DNA of 64,000 bases, from the NCBI RefSeq assembly GCF_900114995.1, contig NZ_FOUX01000001.1, positions 1,550,001-1,614,000 of the forward strand, in the 5' to 3' direction. The translations under genes were made by a program, and so were the position numbers. The notes beneath the pieces were generated by a model, which did not search any database, was not told the DNA's origin, and saw only the letters and a list, made by a program, of their open reading frames with translations. This DNA is from Chitinophaga sp. YR627. GTDB lineage: Bacteria > Bacteroidota > Bacteroidia > Chitinophagales > Chitinophagaceae. Shown piece by piece: positions 1 to 7,139 of this stretch (the first letter of the stretch is position 1; the number at the start of each line of letters is the position of its first letter).

Positions 1-2
1 CT

Positions 3-227
3 AGGTTTGGGCCGTCCACGATTTATCCGCTTATTGGTTCCCGTTTACAAACAGATCCGCAAATCCAGATTACACGAGCAGCTTATATTGATGATGGTAC
101 CCCGTAAATTCATAAAACAGGTGAAGGAAATGCATCATCCGGTGCTATGAGCACATTTATATAGCTACCCCCATCATCTCAAGGTTTACCGGAAACTAAT
201 AATTTCAAAGGATTTATAAAATATTAG
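3..227 (+). pseudogene. Possible decayed coding remnant at the left edge
   Basis: Frame 3 reads like protein for about 75 codons but is broken by stops at 105-107, 162-164 and 225-227. The segments between the stops have a protein-like composition (for example YIDDGTP followed by HKTGEGNASSGAMSTF). No start codon is visible because the window begins inside it. I cannot name the family. Frame 1 is also open for the first 49 codons, so the reading is uncertain. It may equally be non-coding sequence. Confidence 0.25.
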
Positions 228-276
228 GATATTGTTGTTGCGAATACTATATTTGCGACAACAAAACTAATGAACA

Positions 277-639
277 ATGAGAAAATTGGAATTTGCATCC
301 CTTCAGGTGAGAGATCTCGCCATTTCCAAAGAGTTTTACACAACCAGGCTTGGGTTTGAGGAAGCAGGAATACCCAATCCGGAAGCCTGTGTCTTTAAGT
401 ACAACAAAGGAGAGGCAAGCTTCGCTATCAGAACGCCTATCGGCAATCTGGATGGGAAAGAACTGGGCATCGGTGCATCCCTTTGGTTCGCTATCGAGGA
501 GGAAATAGAAGACCTGCAAGCCCGTTTATTGGCGAAAGACGTAACACTGTTGGGACCGGTCAGAGAAACACCCTTCGGAAAGATCCTTATTGCCAGAGAC
601 CCCGACGGATACAACATCACTTTTCTGAAATCAAACTAA
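277..639 (+). CDS. VOC-family (glyoxalase/bleomycin-resistance fold) protein
   Basis: This 120-residue protein has the size and pattern of a single vicinal-oxygen-chelate module. It opens with a beta strand and helix (FASLQVRDLAISKEFYTTRLGF), typical of the first beta-alpha-beta unit. It closes with the family hallmark RDPDGYNITFL near residues 106-117. VOC proteins bind a metal or small hydrophobic ligands and act as lyases, dioxygenases or drug-binding proteins; nothing here fixes the substrate. The gene ends 10 bases before the EVE-domain gene on the same strand, so co-transcription with it and the MarR gene is likely. The ATG at 277 fits the domain start. Confidence 0.85.
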   Translation: MRKLEFASLQVRDLAISKEFYTTRLGFEEAGIPNPEACVFKYNKGEASFAIRTPIGNLDGKELGIGASLWFAIEEEIEDLQARLLAKDVTLLGPVRETPFGKILIARDPDGYNITFLKSN

Positions 640-649
640 TCATAGCAAT

Positions 650-1096
650 ATGAAAAGGGATACAAAATACTGGATCATCGTGGCTTCTAAGGACCACGTC
701 AAAGCCGGATTAGTGGATGGGATTGCCCAAACCTGCCATGGCAAGGCATCGCCTTTGAAAAGAATGCAGAAGGATGATTTCATTATTTACTATTCTGGCA
801 AGCAGATATTAGGGCAACCGGCTTTGTGCCAGGAATTTACGGCTATAGGTAGAGTAATGGATGACGAGATCTATCAGTTTGAAGTGTCTGAGGATTTTTG
901 CCCATCAAGACGTAATATTGCGTTTTTACCAGGGAAGGATGTTTCTATTTTGCCGTTGATTCCTGATTTGGAATTTATCCATAACAAGAAAAGCTGGGGT
1001 TATCCATTTCGTTTTGGTTTTTTAGAGATCAGCCGGCATGATTTTGAACTGATTTCTTCACAGATGCTACAAAAAGAATATGCCGAAAAAAATTGA
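650..1096 (+). CDS. EVE domain protein (PUA-like, UPF0310 type)
   Basis: The 148-residue protein starts with KYWIIVASKDHVKAGL, and has GKASPLKRMQKDDFIIYYS near residues 30-50 and CQEFTAIGRV near 65-75. This is the pattern of stand-alone EVE proteins, a PUA-like fold that in known members recognises modified bases in DNA or RNA. Its cellular role here is unknown. It overlaps the start of the MarR gene by 17 bases and follows the VOC gene by 10, so the three probably form one transcript. EVE proteins are often found near defence or stress genes, but no restriction genes lie nearby. Confidence 0.85.
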   Translation: MKRDTKYWIIVASKDHVKAGLVDGIAQTCHGKASPLKRMQKDDFIIYYSGKQILGQPALCQEFTAIGRVMDDEIYQFEVSEDFCPSRRNIAFLPGKDVSILPLIPDLEFIHNKKSWGYPFRFGFLEISRHDFELISSQMLQKEYAEKN

Positions 1097-1544
1097 ATTT
1101 CATTTTAAGAAGCCGGAAGATAGTCCGGGGTATCTTCTGGGACAGCTGACCATGTTATGGCAGCGGAAACAAAAGCGCGTCCTGGATCCTCTGGACCTGA
1201 CACATACCCAGTTCATATTGCTTTGTGCACTAGCCTGGTTATCCAGGGAGAATGATCAGGTTACACAGGTTGATATCGCCAATCAGGGCAACGCTGACAG
1301 AATGATGGTATCAAAGGTATTAAGGACACTGGAAGAGAAGAAGTTCATTACCCGCCACGAGCATCCGACAGATACAAGGGCGAAGACGATCAGGCTGACA
1401 GCGGAAGGAGAGAAGGTCCTGCAAAAGGCTATTGTGAGTGTAGAAAATGTCGATCTCGAATTTTTTAACAAATTGGGAACAGGCCTGAAGACCTTTAATT
1501 CCACGATGGCGGCACTGATAGCGCAAAACGATCAGGAAGCATAA
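1080..1544 (+). CDS. MarR-family transcriptional regulator
   Basis: This 154-residue protein has the MarR winged-helix layout. An N-terminal dimer helix includes [27 protein letters not shown]. The recognition region is [18 protein letters not shown] at about residues 78-95, and the wing is [18 protein letters not shown]. MarR proteins usually repress small detoxification or efflux operons and are released by phenolic or oxidising ligands. The gene overlaps the preceding EVE gene and is followed after 68 bases by a cupin gene on the same strand, a plausible target. No operator could be assigned with confidence. Confidence 0.9.
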   Translation: MPKKIEFHFKKPEDSPGYLLGQLTMLWQRKQKRVLDPLDLTHTQFILLCALAWLSRENDQVTQVDIANQGNADRMMVSKVLRTLEEKKFITRHEHPTDTRAKTIRLTAEGEKVLQKAIVSVENVDLEFFNKLGTGLKTFNSTMAALIAQNDQEA

Positions 1545-1612
1545 ATTGTAATTATCTGAATGATTACCGCCATACAATAGTACTAACAGATCATATTCAA
1601 AAACAATATCTC

Positions 1613-2008
1613 ATGGAAATTATCAGGAATGGAGCGCAGCCATCAGTAAAAGGGTCTGAAGATTGGTTTACCGGTGCAGTACGTATAGATCCGTTGTTTC
1701 AAAAAAAGGAGGTTACCAGAGGTGCGGGTGCTCTGGTTACCTTTGAGCCTGGTGCAAGGACGGCATGGCATACGCATCCTGCCGGACAAACACTGATTGT
1801 TGTTACGGGACTTGGATGGGTTCAGCGTGAAGGTGGGCCTATAGAAGAAATCAGGCCAGGGGATGTGATCTGGTTTGAGCCAGATGAAAAACACTGGCAT
1901 GGGGCTTCTCCTGATAAAGCAATGAGTCATATTGCCATCCAGGAAGCAGTCAATGGAGAAGTTGTTACCTGGCTGGAACAGGTCAGCAATGACCAGTATT
2001 CAAAATAA
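1613..2008 (+). CDS. Cupin protein resembling manganese-dependent mandelonitrile lyase
   Basis: The 131-residue single-domain cupin closely matches the known Granulicella hydroxynitrile lyase pattern from memory, including the N-terminal [35 protein letters not shown] and [17 protein letters not shown] segments. Expected metal ligands are visible as H53, H55, Q59 and H94. Homologues may act as lyases or be cupins of unknown substrate, and many are annotated carboxymuconolactone-decarboxylase-associated cupins. It follows the MarR gene by 68 bases and ends before a hairpin at 2109-2137. The metal site is intact, so I expect an active enzyme, but the natural substrate is not deducible. Confidence 0.85.
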   Translation: MEIIRNGAQPSVKGSEDWFTGAVRIDPLFQKKEVTRGAGALVTFEPGARTAWHTHPAGQTLIVVTGLGWVQREGGPIEEIRPGDVIWFEPDEKHWHGASPDKAMSHIAIQEAVNGEVVTWLEQVSNDQYSK

Positions 2009-2108
2009 CAGGCAGTATCCGGGAACAAAACGAAAGTCATAATCCGGAGTTCATCTTTTTAAAAGATTCCCGATATTCTGAATTACATCAGGACAGGACG
2101 GATAGCGG

Positions 2109-2137
2109 AAAGCATTGGCTATAGCGGTCAATGCTTT
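2109..2137 (+). terminator. Hairpin terminator after the cupin gene
   Basis: A 9-bp perfect stem (AAAGCATTG/CAATGCTTT) with an 11-base loop is followed by further T residues on the plus strand. It lies between the cupin gene and the converging HxlR gene, so it may serve both. Confidence 0.6.
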
Positions 2138-2163
2138 TCATATTTCGGATAACTACGCTCAGA

Positions 2164-2517
2164 TCATTTGTTTTTAATCTTCTTTCTATGACTCAATCCG
2201 AATAAAATTAGCGCACTTATAACGGGCTGGGTTTCGCCGGCATGATCAGTAAGTGCATAAGATACTGTAACCGGCTTCGTATTATTCACCGTTCGGGTAA
2301 TCATCAAATTATCCTCTAAATGCTGCAGTTCCTTCGACAGTACCTTTGGCGTAATCCCCTTAGACGTTTCCAATATATCTTTAAATCGCATGGTTCCGCG
2401 ATGATATAAATTAGAAAGAATACACACCTTCCACTTACCGCTCAATAACTCAATAGCATCTCTAAGCGCTAAGCGTTTATCAATGGAAGGGTCTGGCTCG
2501 CATTTTAATTTTCCCAT
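2164..2517 (-). CDS. HxlR-family transcriptional regulator
   Basis: The protein is about 117 residues and carries the HxlR winged-helix signature: ALRDAIELLSGKWKVCILSNL, then GTMRFKDILETSKGITPKVLSKELQHLEDNLMITRTV. I chose the ATG at 2517 rather than the upstream GTG at 2529 because it gives the usual HxlR N-terminus. It is divergent from the SDR gene at 2607 across a 90-base gap, the classic arrangement for HxlR proteins that control a neighbouring reductase or dehydrogenase. HxlR regulators often sense aldehydes, quinones or disulfide stress; no lone regulatory cysteine position can be assigned with certainty here. Confidence 0.9.
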   Translation of the reverse strand: MGKLKCEPDPSIDKRLALRDAIELLSGKWKVCILSNLYHRGTMRFKDILETSKGITPKVLSKELQHLEDNLMITRTVNNTKPVTVSYALTDHAGETQPVISALILFGLSHRKKIKNK

Positions 2518-2572
2518 GAGTATAGTCACTTTCCTTAAGGTAACGGATAGTAAAATTATAGTAATTGTCCGA

Positions 2573-2580
2573 TAGTTTTG
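2573..2580 (+). promoter_or_regulatory. Candidate -7 box for the SDR gene
   Basis: TAGTTTTG matches the Bacteroidota -7 consensus TAnnTTTG and lies 27 bases before the ATG at 2607. No clear TTTG -33 element is visible at the usual distance. Direct repeats of GATAGT at 2546 and 2571, 25 bases apart, flank it and could be regulator half-sites. Confidence 0.35.
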
Positions 2581-2606
2581 TTCCGTTTAAAACGAACATT
2601 AAAACT

Positions 2607-3344
2607 ATGGGAAATAGCAGAGAATACAGTTTGTATGGCAGGAAAGTTGTTCTGTTGGGAGGTACTTCTGGTTTTGGTTTAGCAACAGCAATAGCTGCGG
2701 TAAATGAAGGTGCATCCGTTATAGTGGTCTCCAGCAGTCAGGAGAAAGTGGACAAAGCGCTGGCAGTACTGCCAGGTAATAGTGCTGGTTTTGTGGCTGA
2801 TCTTGGAGAGGAGAAAGAAGTAGCGCAGCTTTTCACAGAGATCGGTGAATTTGATCACCTTGTTTTTACCGCAGGGGACGCTCTACATTTTGGTGAATTA
2901 TCCGCACTAAACATTGACGAAGCGAAGCGATCCATTCACCTGCGTTTCTGGGGAGCGATCATGGCAGCAAAGCATGGAGCGCCCCTGATCGGAAAAGGCG
3001 GATCAATTACCTTAACGACGGGCGCGCTTGGAAGAAAGCCGCGAAAAGGAACAGCAGTGATAGCAGGAATGGCGAGTGCTATTGAAGGACTTACCCGCGC
3101 ATTGGCCGTTGATCTTGCGCCTATACGGGTGAATACGGTATGCGCCGGAACGGTCAGGACGAATCTTTTAAAACATATGTCCGAAACCGGCAGAGAAGAT
3201 TTCTTTAACCAGGTTGGAAGCAAACTACTAACAGGGAAGGTAGGCGATGCAGAAAGTCTTGCGGAAGCTTATCTGTATTTAATGCGTGGGACTTTTACGA
3301 CAGGACAGATATTGGTCGTGGATGGTGGCAGTTTGCTTGTGTAA
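2607..3344 (+). CDS. Atypical SDR-family protein lacking the catalytic Tyr-Lys
   Basis: This 245-residue protein has a Rossmann N-terminus with GGTSGFGLATA as the nucleotide-binding turn and the C-terminal SDR pattern EGLTRALAVDLAPIRVNTVCAG. The segment that should hold Tyr-x3-Lys reads VIAGMASAIEGLTR, so Tyr and Lys are replaced by Ile and Ala. A recognised group of bacterial SDR-like proteins shows the same loss. It may bind NAD(P) without classical dehydrogenase chemistry. The ATG at 2607 is preferred over an upstream TTG at 2565. The divergent HxlR gene is its likely regulator. Confidence 0.85.
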   Translation: MGNSREYSLYGRKVVLLGGTSGFGLATAIAAVNEGASVIVVSSSQEKVDKALAVLPGNSAGFVADLGEEKEVAQLFTEIGEFDHLVFTAGDALHFGELSALNIDEAKRSIHLRFWGAIMAAKHGAPLIGKGGSITLTTGALGRKPRKGTAVIAGMASAIEGLTRALAVDLAPIRVNTVCAGTVRTNLLKHMSETGREDFFNQVGSKLLTGKVGDAESLAEAYLYLMRGTFTTGQILVVDGGSLLV

Positions 3345-3587
3345 TAACCCCGGTTTTTGCGTCATTTGAGATATCGGTTGTCACCCGCATGTTACCTGGT
3401 TACCCCGCTGTTACTGCCACTTTTGCTTACATAGTAACCGGAATAAATAATTGTATGCTAAGTTTGCATTGTAATATGAGCCTTGAAGAAGTTACTGGTC
3501 CGCCGGTTGTTATAATATCAAAGTAGGTTTGCTGGTAAACCATTATCATAAGATAAATCCATTTAAATAAATAACACTTACTTAGAT

Positions 3588-3944
3588 ATGAGTCTGGATA
3601 ATAAGGAAACTTTATTGAAAGCAAATGCTTGTGTTAGTAAAGGTGATAATGAGGGTTTTCTGTCTTTTTGCACAGAAGATATAAGATACGAATTTGTCGG
3701 CGATACAGTCTTACAGGGAAAGGAAAGCGTTCGTGCTTACATGAAGAAGGCTTATACAGCGCCTCCGGAATTCGACGTGGAGAATTTAATTGCTGACGCT
3801 GATTTTGTTACAGCAATCGGCAAGATCAGTATGAACGACGAAAGCGGGAAAAGGATCGATTATTCCTACTGTGATGTCTGGCGTTTTCAGGATGGCAAGA
3901 TGGCGGATTTGAAAGCTTTTGTCATTGCAATCACATCTAAATAA
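3588..3944 (+). CDS. NTF2-like (SnoaL/ketosteroid-isomerase fold) protein
   Basis: A 118-residue cone-fold protein. It has the first helix LLKANACVSKGDNEGFLSFCTEDIRYEF, then GKESVRAYMKK, and ends YCDVWRFQDGKMADLKAF, which is the usual NTF2-like strand pattern. Members act as isomerases, cyclases or small-molecule binders, and the sequence does not show which. It stands alone between two SDR genes with a decayed SDR remnant just downstream. The ATG at 3588 is well placed. Confidence 0.8.
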   Translation: MSLDNKETLLKANACVSKGDNEGFLSFCTEDIRYEFVGDTVLQGKESVRAYMKKAYTAPPEFDVENLIADADFVTAIGKISMNDESGKRIDYSYCDVWRFQDGKMADLKAFVIAITSK

Positions 3945-3989
3945 AATCATACAGGTGCCTCCTCTCAGCGGCTGTTCACCAGCATTTAC

Positions 3990-4137
3990 ATAGCAACGTT
4001 TTCAGGGCTTTTGTTGCCACCTCCGGGCCATCAGGTCATTTAACGATAAAGGTGAGCATATTATCAACATCAGTTCGGTGGTGAGTGCAGACTCGCTCCC
4101 GAAAGGATCAGTATGTGCTGTAGCGAAAGCCATATAA
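3990..4137 (+). pseudogene. Short-chain dehydrogenase relic
   Basis: Two adjacent frames together spell the middle of a classical SDR. Frame from 3995 reads NVFRAFVAT. Then, after a frame change, codons 4027-4134 read AIRSFNDKGEHIINISS, followed by VVSADSLPKGSVCAVAKAI and a stop at 4135. The INISSVVS strand and the A/S-x-AKA helix are diagnostic for SDRs, where a Tyr would normally stand in place of the Cys of VCAVAKA. No Rossmann N-terminus is left. This is a dead fragment, not a gene. Confidence 0.75.
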
Positions 4138-4208
4138 GATGACTGATGGGGCATTTATGAAGTATAATCAGGAATTTAAACAAAATAATACATTAAACAG
4201 CATATAAA

Positions 4209-5204
4209 ATGGCACAGAATAATTATAGCGGCGCATTACAACAACCGCTTGGTTCAGGATTTGGCGCAACATCAACAACAAGTGATGTCATTAAGGGAAT
4301 TGATCTTACAGGAAAGATCGCCATCGTTACTGGTGGTAATACCGGGATTGGTTTGGAAACAGTCAGGACGCTTTCGGAGGCAGGGGCTACAGTTATCGTA
4401 CCTGCAAGAGATGTTGAGAAAGCAAAAAAGAATCTGGAGGGGATCAGCAATGTGGAAATAGAAGAATTGGACCTGATGGCTCCTGACGCTATTGACAGCT
4501 TTGCCGAGAAATTCCTTGCTTCCGGCAGACCATTACATTTGCTCATTAATAATGCAGGAATTATGTTCGTGCCCTTGCGCCGCGACGCAAATGGGTATGA
4601 ATCACAGCTTGCAGTTAATTATCTTGCCGTCTTCAGACTTACCGCCAGGTTATGGCCATCCCTGAAAAAAGCAAATGGCGCAAGGGTATTAAATGTTTCT
4701 TCGCTCGGACATCAGTTCGCCCCTTTCAATTTTGAAGACCCGAATTTTGACAATCGCGAATACCAGACACTACAGGCTTACGGACACTCAAAGACTGCTG
4801 TTAATCTGTTTTCGCTTGAGTTAAATGAACGAGCCAAAGCATACGGTGTAAGGGCATATTCACTACACCCAGGGAATATCTGGGGCACAGAATTAACCAG
4901 AGAAGCGCCATTGGAGATATTACAGCAGTTTGGGTTTTATGATGATAAGGGAAATCCGGTACAGGAGGTGCTCGATTCACTTAAATCCGTTCCACAGGGT
5001 GCGGCGACAACGATATGGGCCGCTACCAGTCCGCTATTAAATGAGACAGGTGGCGTGTACCTTGAAGATGTGGATGTAGCCGAACTGGCTGTTGATCCAT
5101 CAGTACCCAACGGCGTGAAGCCTTATTCATTAGAAGAAACGAGTGCTAAATCATTATGGGCATTGACGGAAAAATTAACAGGCGTTACATTTAATATTGG
5201 TTAA
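4209..5204 (+). CDS. SDR oxidoreductase (retinol-dehydrogenase-like, extended loop)
   Basis: The 331-residue protein contains TGGNTGIGLETVRTL near residue 41 as the NAD(P)-binding turn, NNAGIM near 114, the catalytic AYGHSKTAVNLF (Tyr-x3-Lys) near 195, and HPGNIWGTEL after it. It is longer than the minimal SDR and similar to the light-dependent-protochlorophyllide-reductase/retinol dehydrogenase group. Substrate unknown. It lies just after an SDR relic and ends before a strong hairpin at 5224. The ATG at 4209 gives about 30 residues before the Rossmann fold. Confidence 0.9.
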   Translation: MAQNNYSGALQQPLGSGFGATSTTSDVIKGIDLTGKIAIVTGGNTGIGLETVRTLSEAGATVIVPARDVEKAKKNLEGISNVEIEELDLMAPDAIDSFAEKFLASGRPLHLLINNAGIMFVPLRRDANGYESQLAVNYLAVFRLTARLWPSLKKANGARVLNVSSLGHQFAPFNFEDPNFDNREYQTLQAYGHSKTAVNLFSLELNERAKAYGVRAYSLHPGNIWGTELTREAPLEILQQFGFYDDKGNPVQEVLDSLKSVPQGAATTIWAATSPLLNETGGVYLEDVDVAELAVDPSVPNGVKPYSLEETSAKSLWALTEKLTGVTFNIG

Positions 5205-5223
5205 TATTTCTCTTGTATTATAC

Positions 5224-5267
5224 AGGTATCTGGCATCCAGAGACTCATATTCAGGTGCCAGATACCT
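5224..5267. terminator. Bidirectional hairpin between converging genes
   Basis: A perfect 12-bp inverted repeat (AGGTATCTGGCA/TGCCAGATACCT) with a 20-base loop lies between the plus-strand SDR gene and the minus-strand outer membrane protein gene. Confidence 0.65.
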
Positions 5268-5288
5268 ATTGAACGATACCTCCAGCTA

Positions 5289-5957
5289 TTATAGTAACCG
5301 TCTCAGAAATATACCGATGTTTGTTGGTAAAGATCCAGTTCCACCTATCTGCAGAAGATCAATTCCTGGTCCGAATTGCCACCCTTTATGACTTACCCCT
5401 AGTCTGATATATTGGTTAGCGAAGTTATATCCCCATTTATTTCCGTAGTTAAAATTATAGGAGCCGATAAATTGTGCAAACAGGTGCCAGGTTCCCTTTT
5501 GGGTTAATCGCGGACTGTAAGACATCAGGACGAAAAGTTCACTGTTAGGAGAGCGGAGTGGTTCAAACGACCCAAAAGCAGTAAAAGACAGGTCTCCGAT
5601 ATTACAACTATAAGCAATGGCTATTTGTGGCATGAAACCGTCGTTTGTTACATATCCACCTCCACCAACACTAACTCCTTTGGCAACATCATAAAAGAAC
5701 AACGATTGACCGGTAAAACTGCTTTTATCCCTGTCTGAATAGGGTGTTTCATACCGTAGATAGCCGAAATAACCAAACCGACTTGTAGAATCGAGATATC
5801 TGGTCATATACATCTGGTGTGCAAATGCACGATGCCCTGCAAATACTTCAACTGGTATATCTCGCTGGGCAAAAGCTGTCTGATAAATGGCTATTAAATT
5901 AATAATGATGACTGTTGTTCTGATACAGGACTTTAAATACAGACTTTGTTTTTTCAT
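5289..5957 (-). CDS. Secreted, probable outer membrane beta-barrel protein of unknown function
   Basis: The 222-residue product has an N-terminal signal peptide with basic residues, a hydrophobic core and a likely cleavage after AFA just before QRD. The body is rich in alternating aromatic/Gly strands such as FGYFGYLRYE, GVSVGGGGYV and FIGSYNFNYGNKWGYNF, and it ends with a short strand, as small beta-barrels do. I do not recognise a named family. It is read away from the AraC gene at 6181, across a 223-base divergent region, so AraC control is possible. Confidence 0.65.
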   Translation of the reverse strand: MKKQSLYLKSCIRTTVIIINLIAIYQTAFAQRDIPVEVFAGHRAFAHQMYMTRYLDSTSRFGYFGYLRYETPYSDRDKSSFTGQSLFFYDVAKGVSVGGGGYVTNDGFMPQIAIAYSCNIGDLSFTAFGSFEPLRSPNSELFVLMSYSPRLTQKGTWHLFAQFIGSYNFNYGNKWGYNFANQYIRLGVSHKGWQFGPGIDLLQIGGTGSLPTNIGIFLRRLL

Positions 5958-6147
5958 TTTCTTGATCTATTTATAGCAGGAGTGCTTTAGCATTCCAGGG
6001 AATCGTAAAAGATCATTGCCTTTACCAGGATTTGACACATATCCGGGTCATTGGAAGTCCGTCTACAGGCATGAATTTCCTGGCGAAAGGGGTAATCTCT
6101 TGACTATTACGTGGCAAAAATAGACTGGAAATCAGCCCTGAAATAGG

Positions 6148-6155
6148 TACATTTG
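6148..6155 (+). promoter_or_regulatory. Candidate -7 box for the AraC-type gene
   Basis: TACATTTG matches TAnnTTTG and lies 26 bases before the ATG at 6181. A matching -33 TTTG is not evident, so this is tentative. Confidence 0.35.
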
Positions 6156-6180
6156 GGGTATAAACGAGTAGAATCAGTGT

Positions 6181-7014
6181 ATGGTACGGGAAAATCTATA
6201 TCAGTCGGTCCAGGTGTATTATGAAACTTCTGACAGTTGTACACAGGGCGACAAACAACTCAATTTTTTCGAATTGTTTTATGTGCTTTCAGGAAAGGGA
6301 GCGCATATAGTCAACGGTAACAAAATACAGTTTAATGAAAAAGAACTTTTCCTGCTTACCCCGAATGACCGCCATAGCTTCGACGTAGATGAATTCTGCG
6401 AGTTTTTAGTGATCCGTTTTACACAACACTATGTTGCCGAATTCCAATGGAAAAGTATTGACCAAATGGAATGCATGCTTTTTCACGCATCACACCTGCC
6501 TGAGTCAATTCTGAAAAACCCTGAAGACAGTCAGGCAGTAGCATCGCTCATGCAATACCTCCTGCAGATCCTTCAGCGGGATAATTTATACAAAGAAGAC
6601 CTTATCAGGCACCTGGTCAACGCGATCATTGTAATCGCAGCGCGTAACCTGTCTATCATCAGGCCACAGCATATGCTGGAAAACGTAGATGAGAAGATCC
6701 TGGAAATAATAGATTACATCCAGGTCCATATCCATAAACCTGATATGTTAAAGCTTGAAGTGATCGCTGATAAGTTTCAGGTATCAAAAACCTACATCGG
6801 AGCGTATTTTCGCAGACAGGCAGGCGAATCGCTTCAGCAATATATATCAGCGTACCGTATCAGGTTGATCGAACACAGGCTGCGGTTCAGTACTAAACGG
6901 ATTACGGAAATAGCGGAGGAATTTGGGTTTGCGGATGAGAGCCATGTGAACAAGTTTTTCATGCGGCATACAGGGGTGAGGTTGAAGTCTTATAGAAAGC
7001 AGAATAAGGCGTAG
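6181..7014 (+). CDS. AraC-family transcriptional regulator
   Basis: The 277-residue protein has an N-terminal cupin-like sensor (FFELFYVLSGKGAHIVNGNKI, then LLTPNDRHSF) and two C-terminal helix-turn-helix units. These include LEVIADKFQVSKTYIGAYFRRQAGESLQQYISAYRI and RITEIAEEFGFADESHVNKFFMRHTG at about residues 195-270. This is the standard AraC activator architecture with a ligand-sensing domain. Its target is unknown; the divergent outer membrane protein at 5289-5957 is the nearest candidate. Confidence 0.9.
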   Translation: MVRENLYQSVQVYYETSDSCTQGDKQLNFFELFYVLSGKGAHIVNGNKIQFNEKELFLLTPNDRHSFDVDEFCEFLVIRFTQHYVAEFQWKSIDQMECMLFHASHLPESILKNPEDSQAVASLMQYLLQILQRDNLYKEDLIRHLVNAIIVIAARNLSIIRPQHMLENVDEKILEIIDYIQVHIHKPDMLKLEVIADKFQVSKTYIGAYFRRQAGESLQQYISAYRIRLIEHRLRFSTKRITEIAEEFGFADESHVNKFFMRHTGVRLKSYRKQNKA

Positions 7015-7114
7015 GGGATGATTTATGTCAAAGTCAGTTGCGTTGGCAGGAAATCCTGTCATATAGCATTCGGGATTTTACAAGCGGCTATAACATACGC
7101 TTTTTGATGATGAA

Positions 7115-7139
7115 ATAGAGGATCTGCCGGATCCTCTAT
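7115..7139 (-). terminator. Hairpin overlapping the stop codon of the outer membrane protein gene
   Basis: A perfect 10-bp stem (ATAGAGGATC/GATCCTCTAT) with a 5-base loop includes the minus-strand stop codon at 7136-7138. It may end both this gene and the converging AraC gene. Confidence 0.55.
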
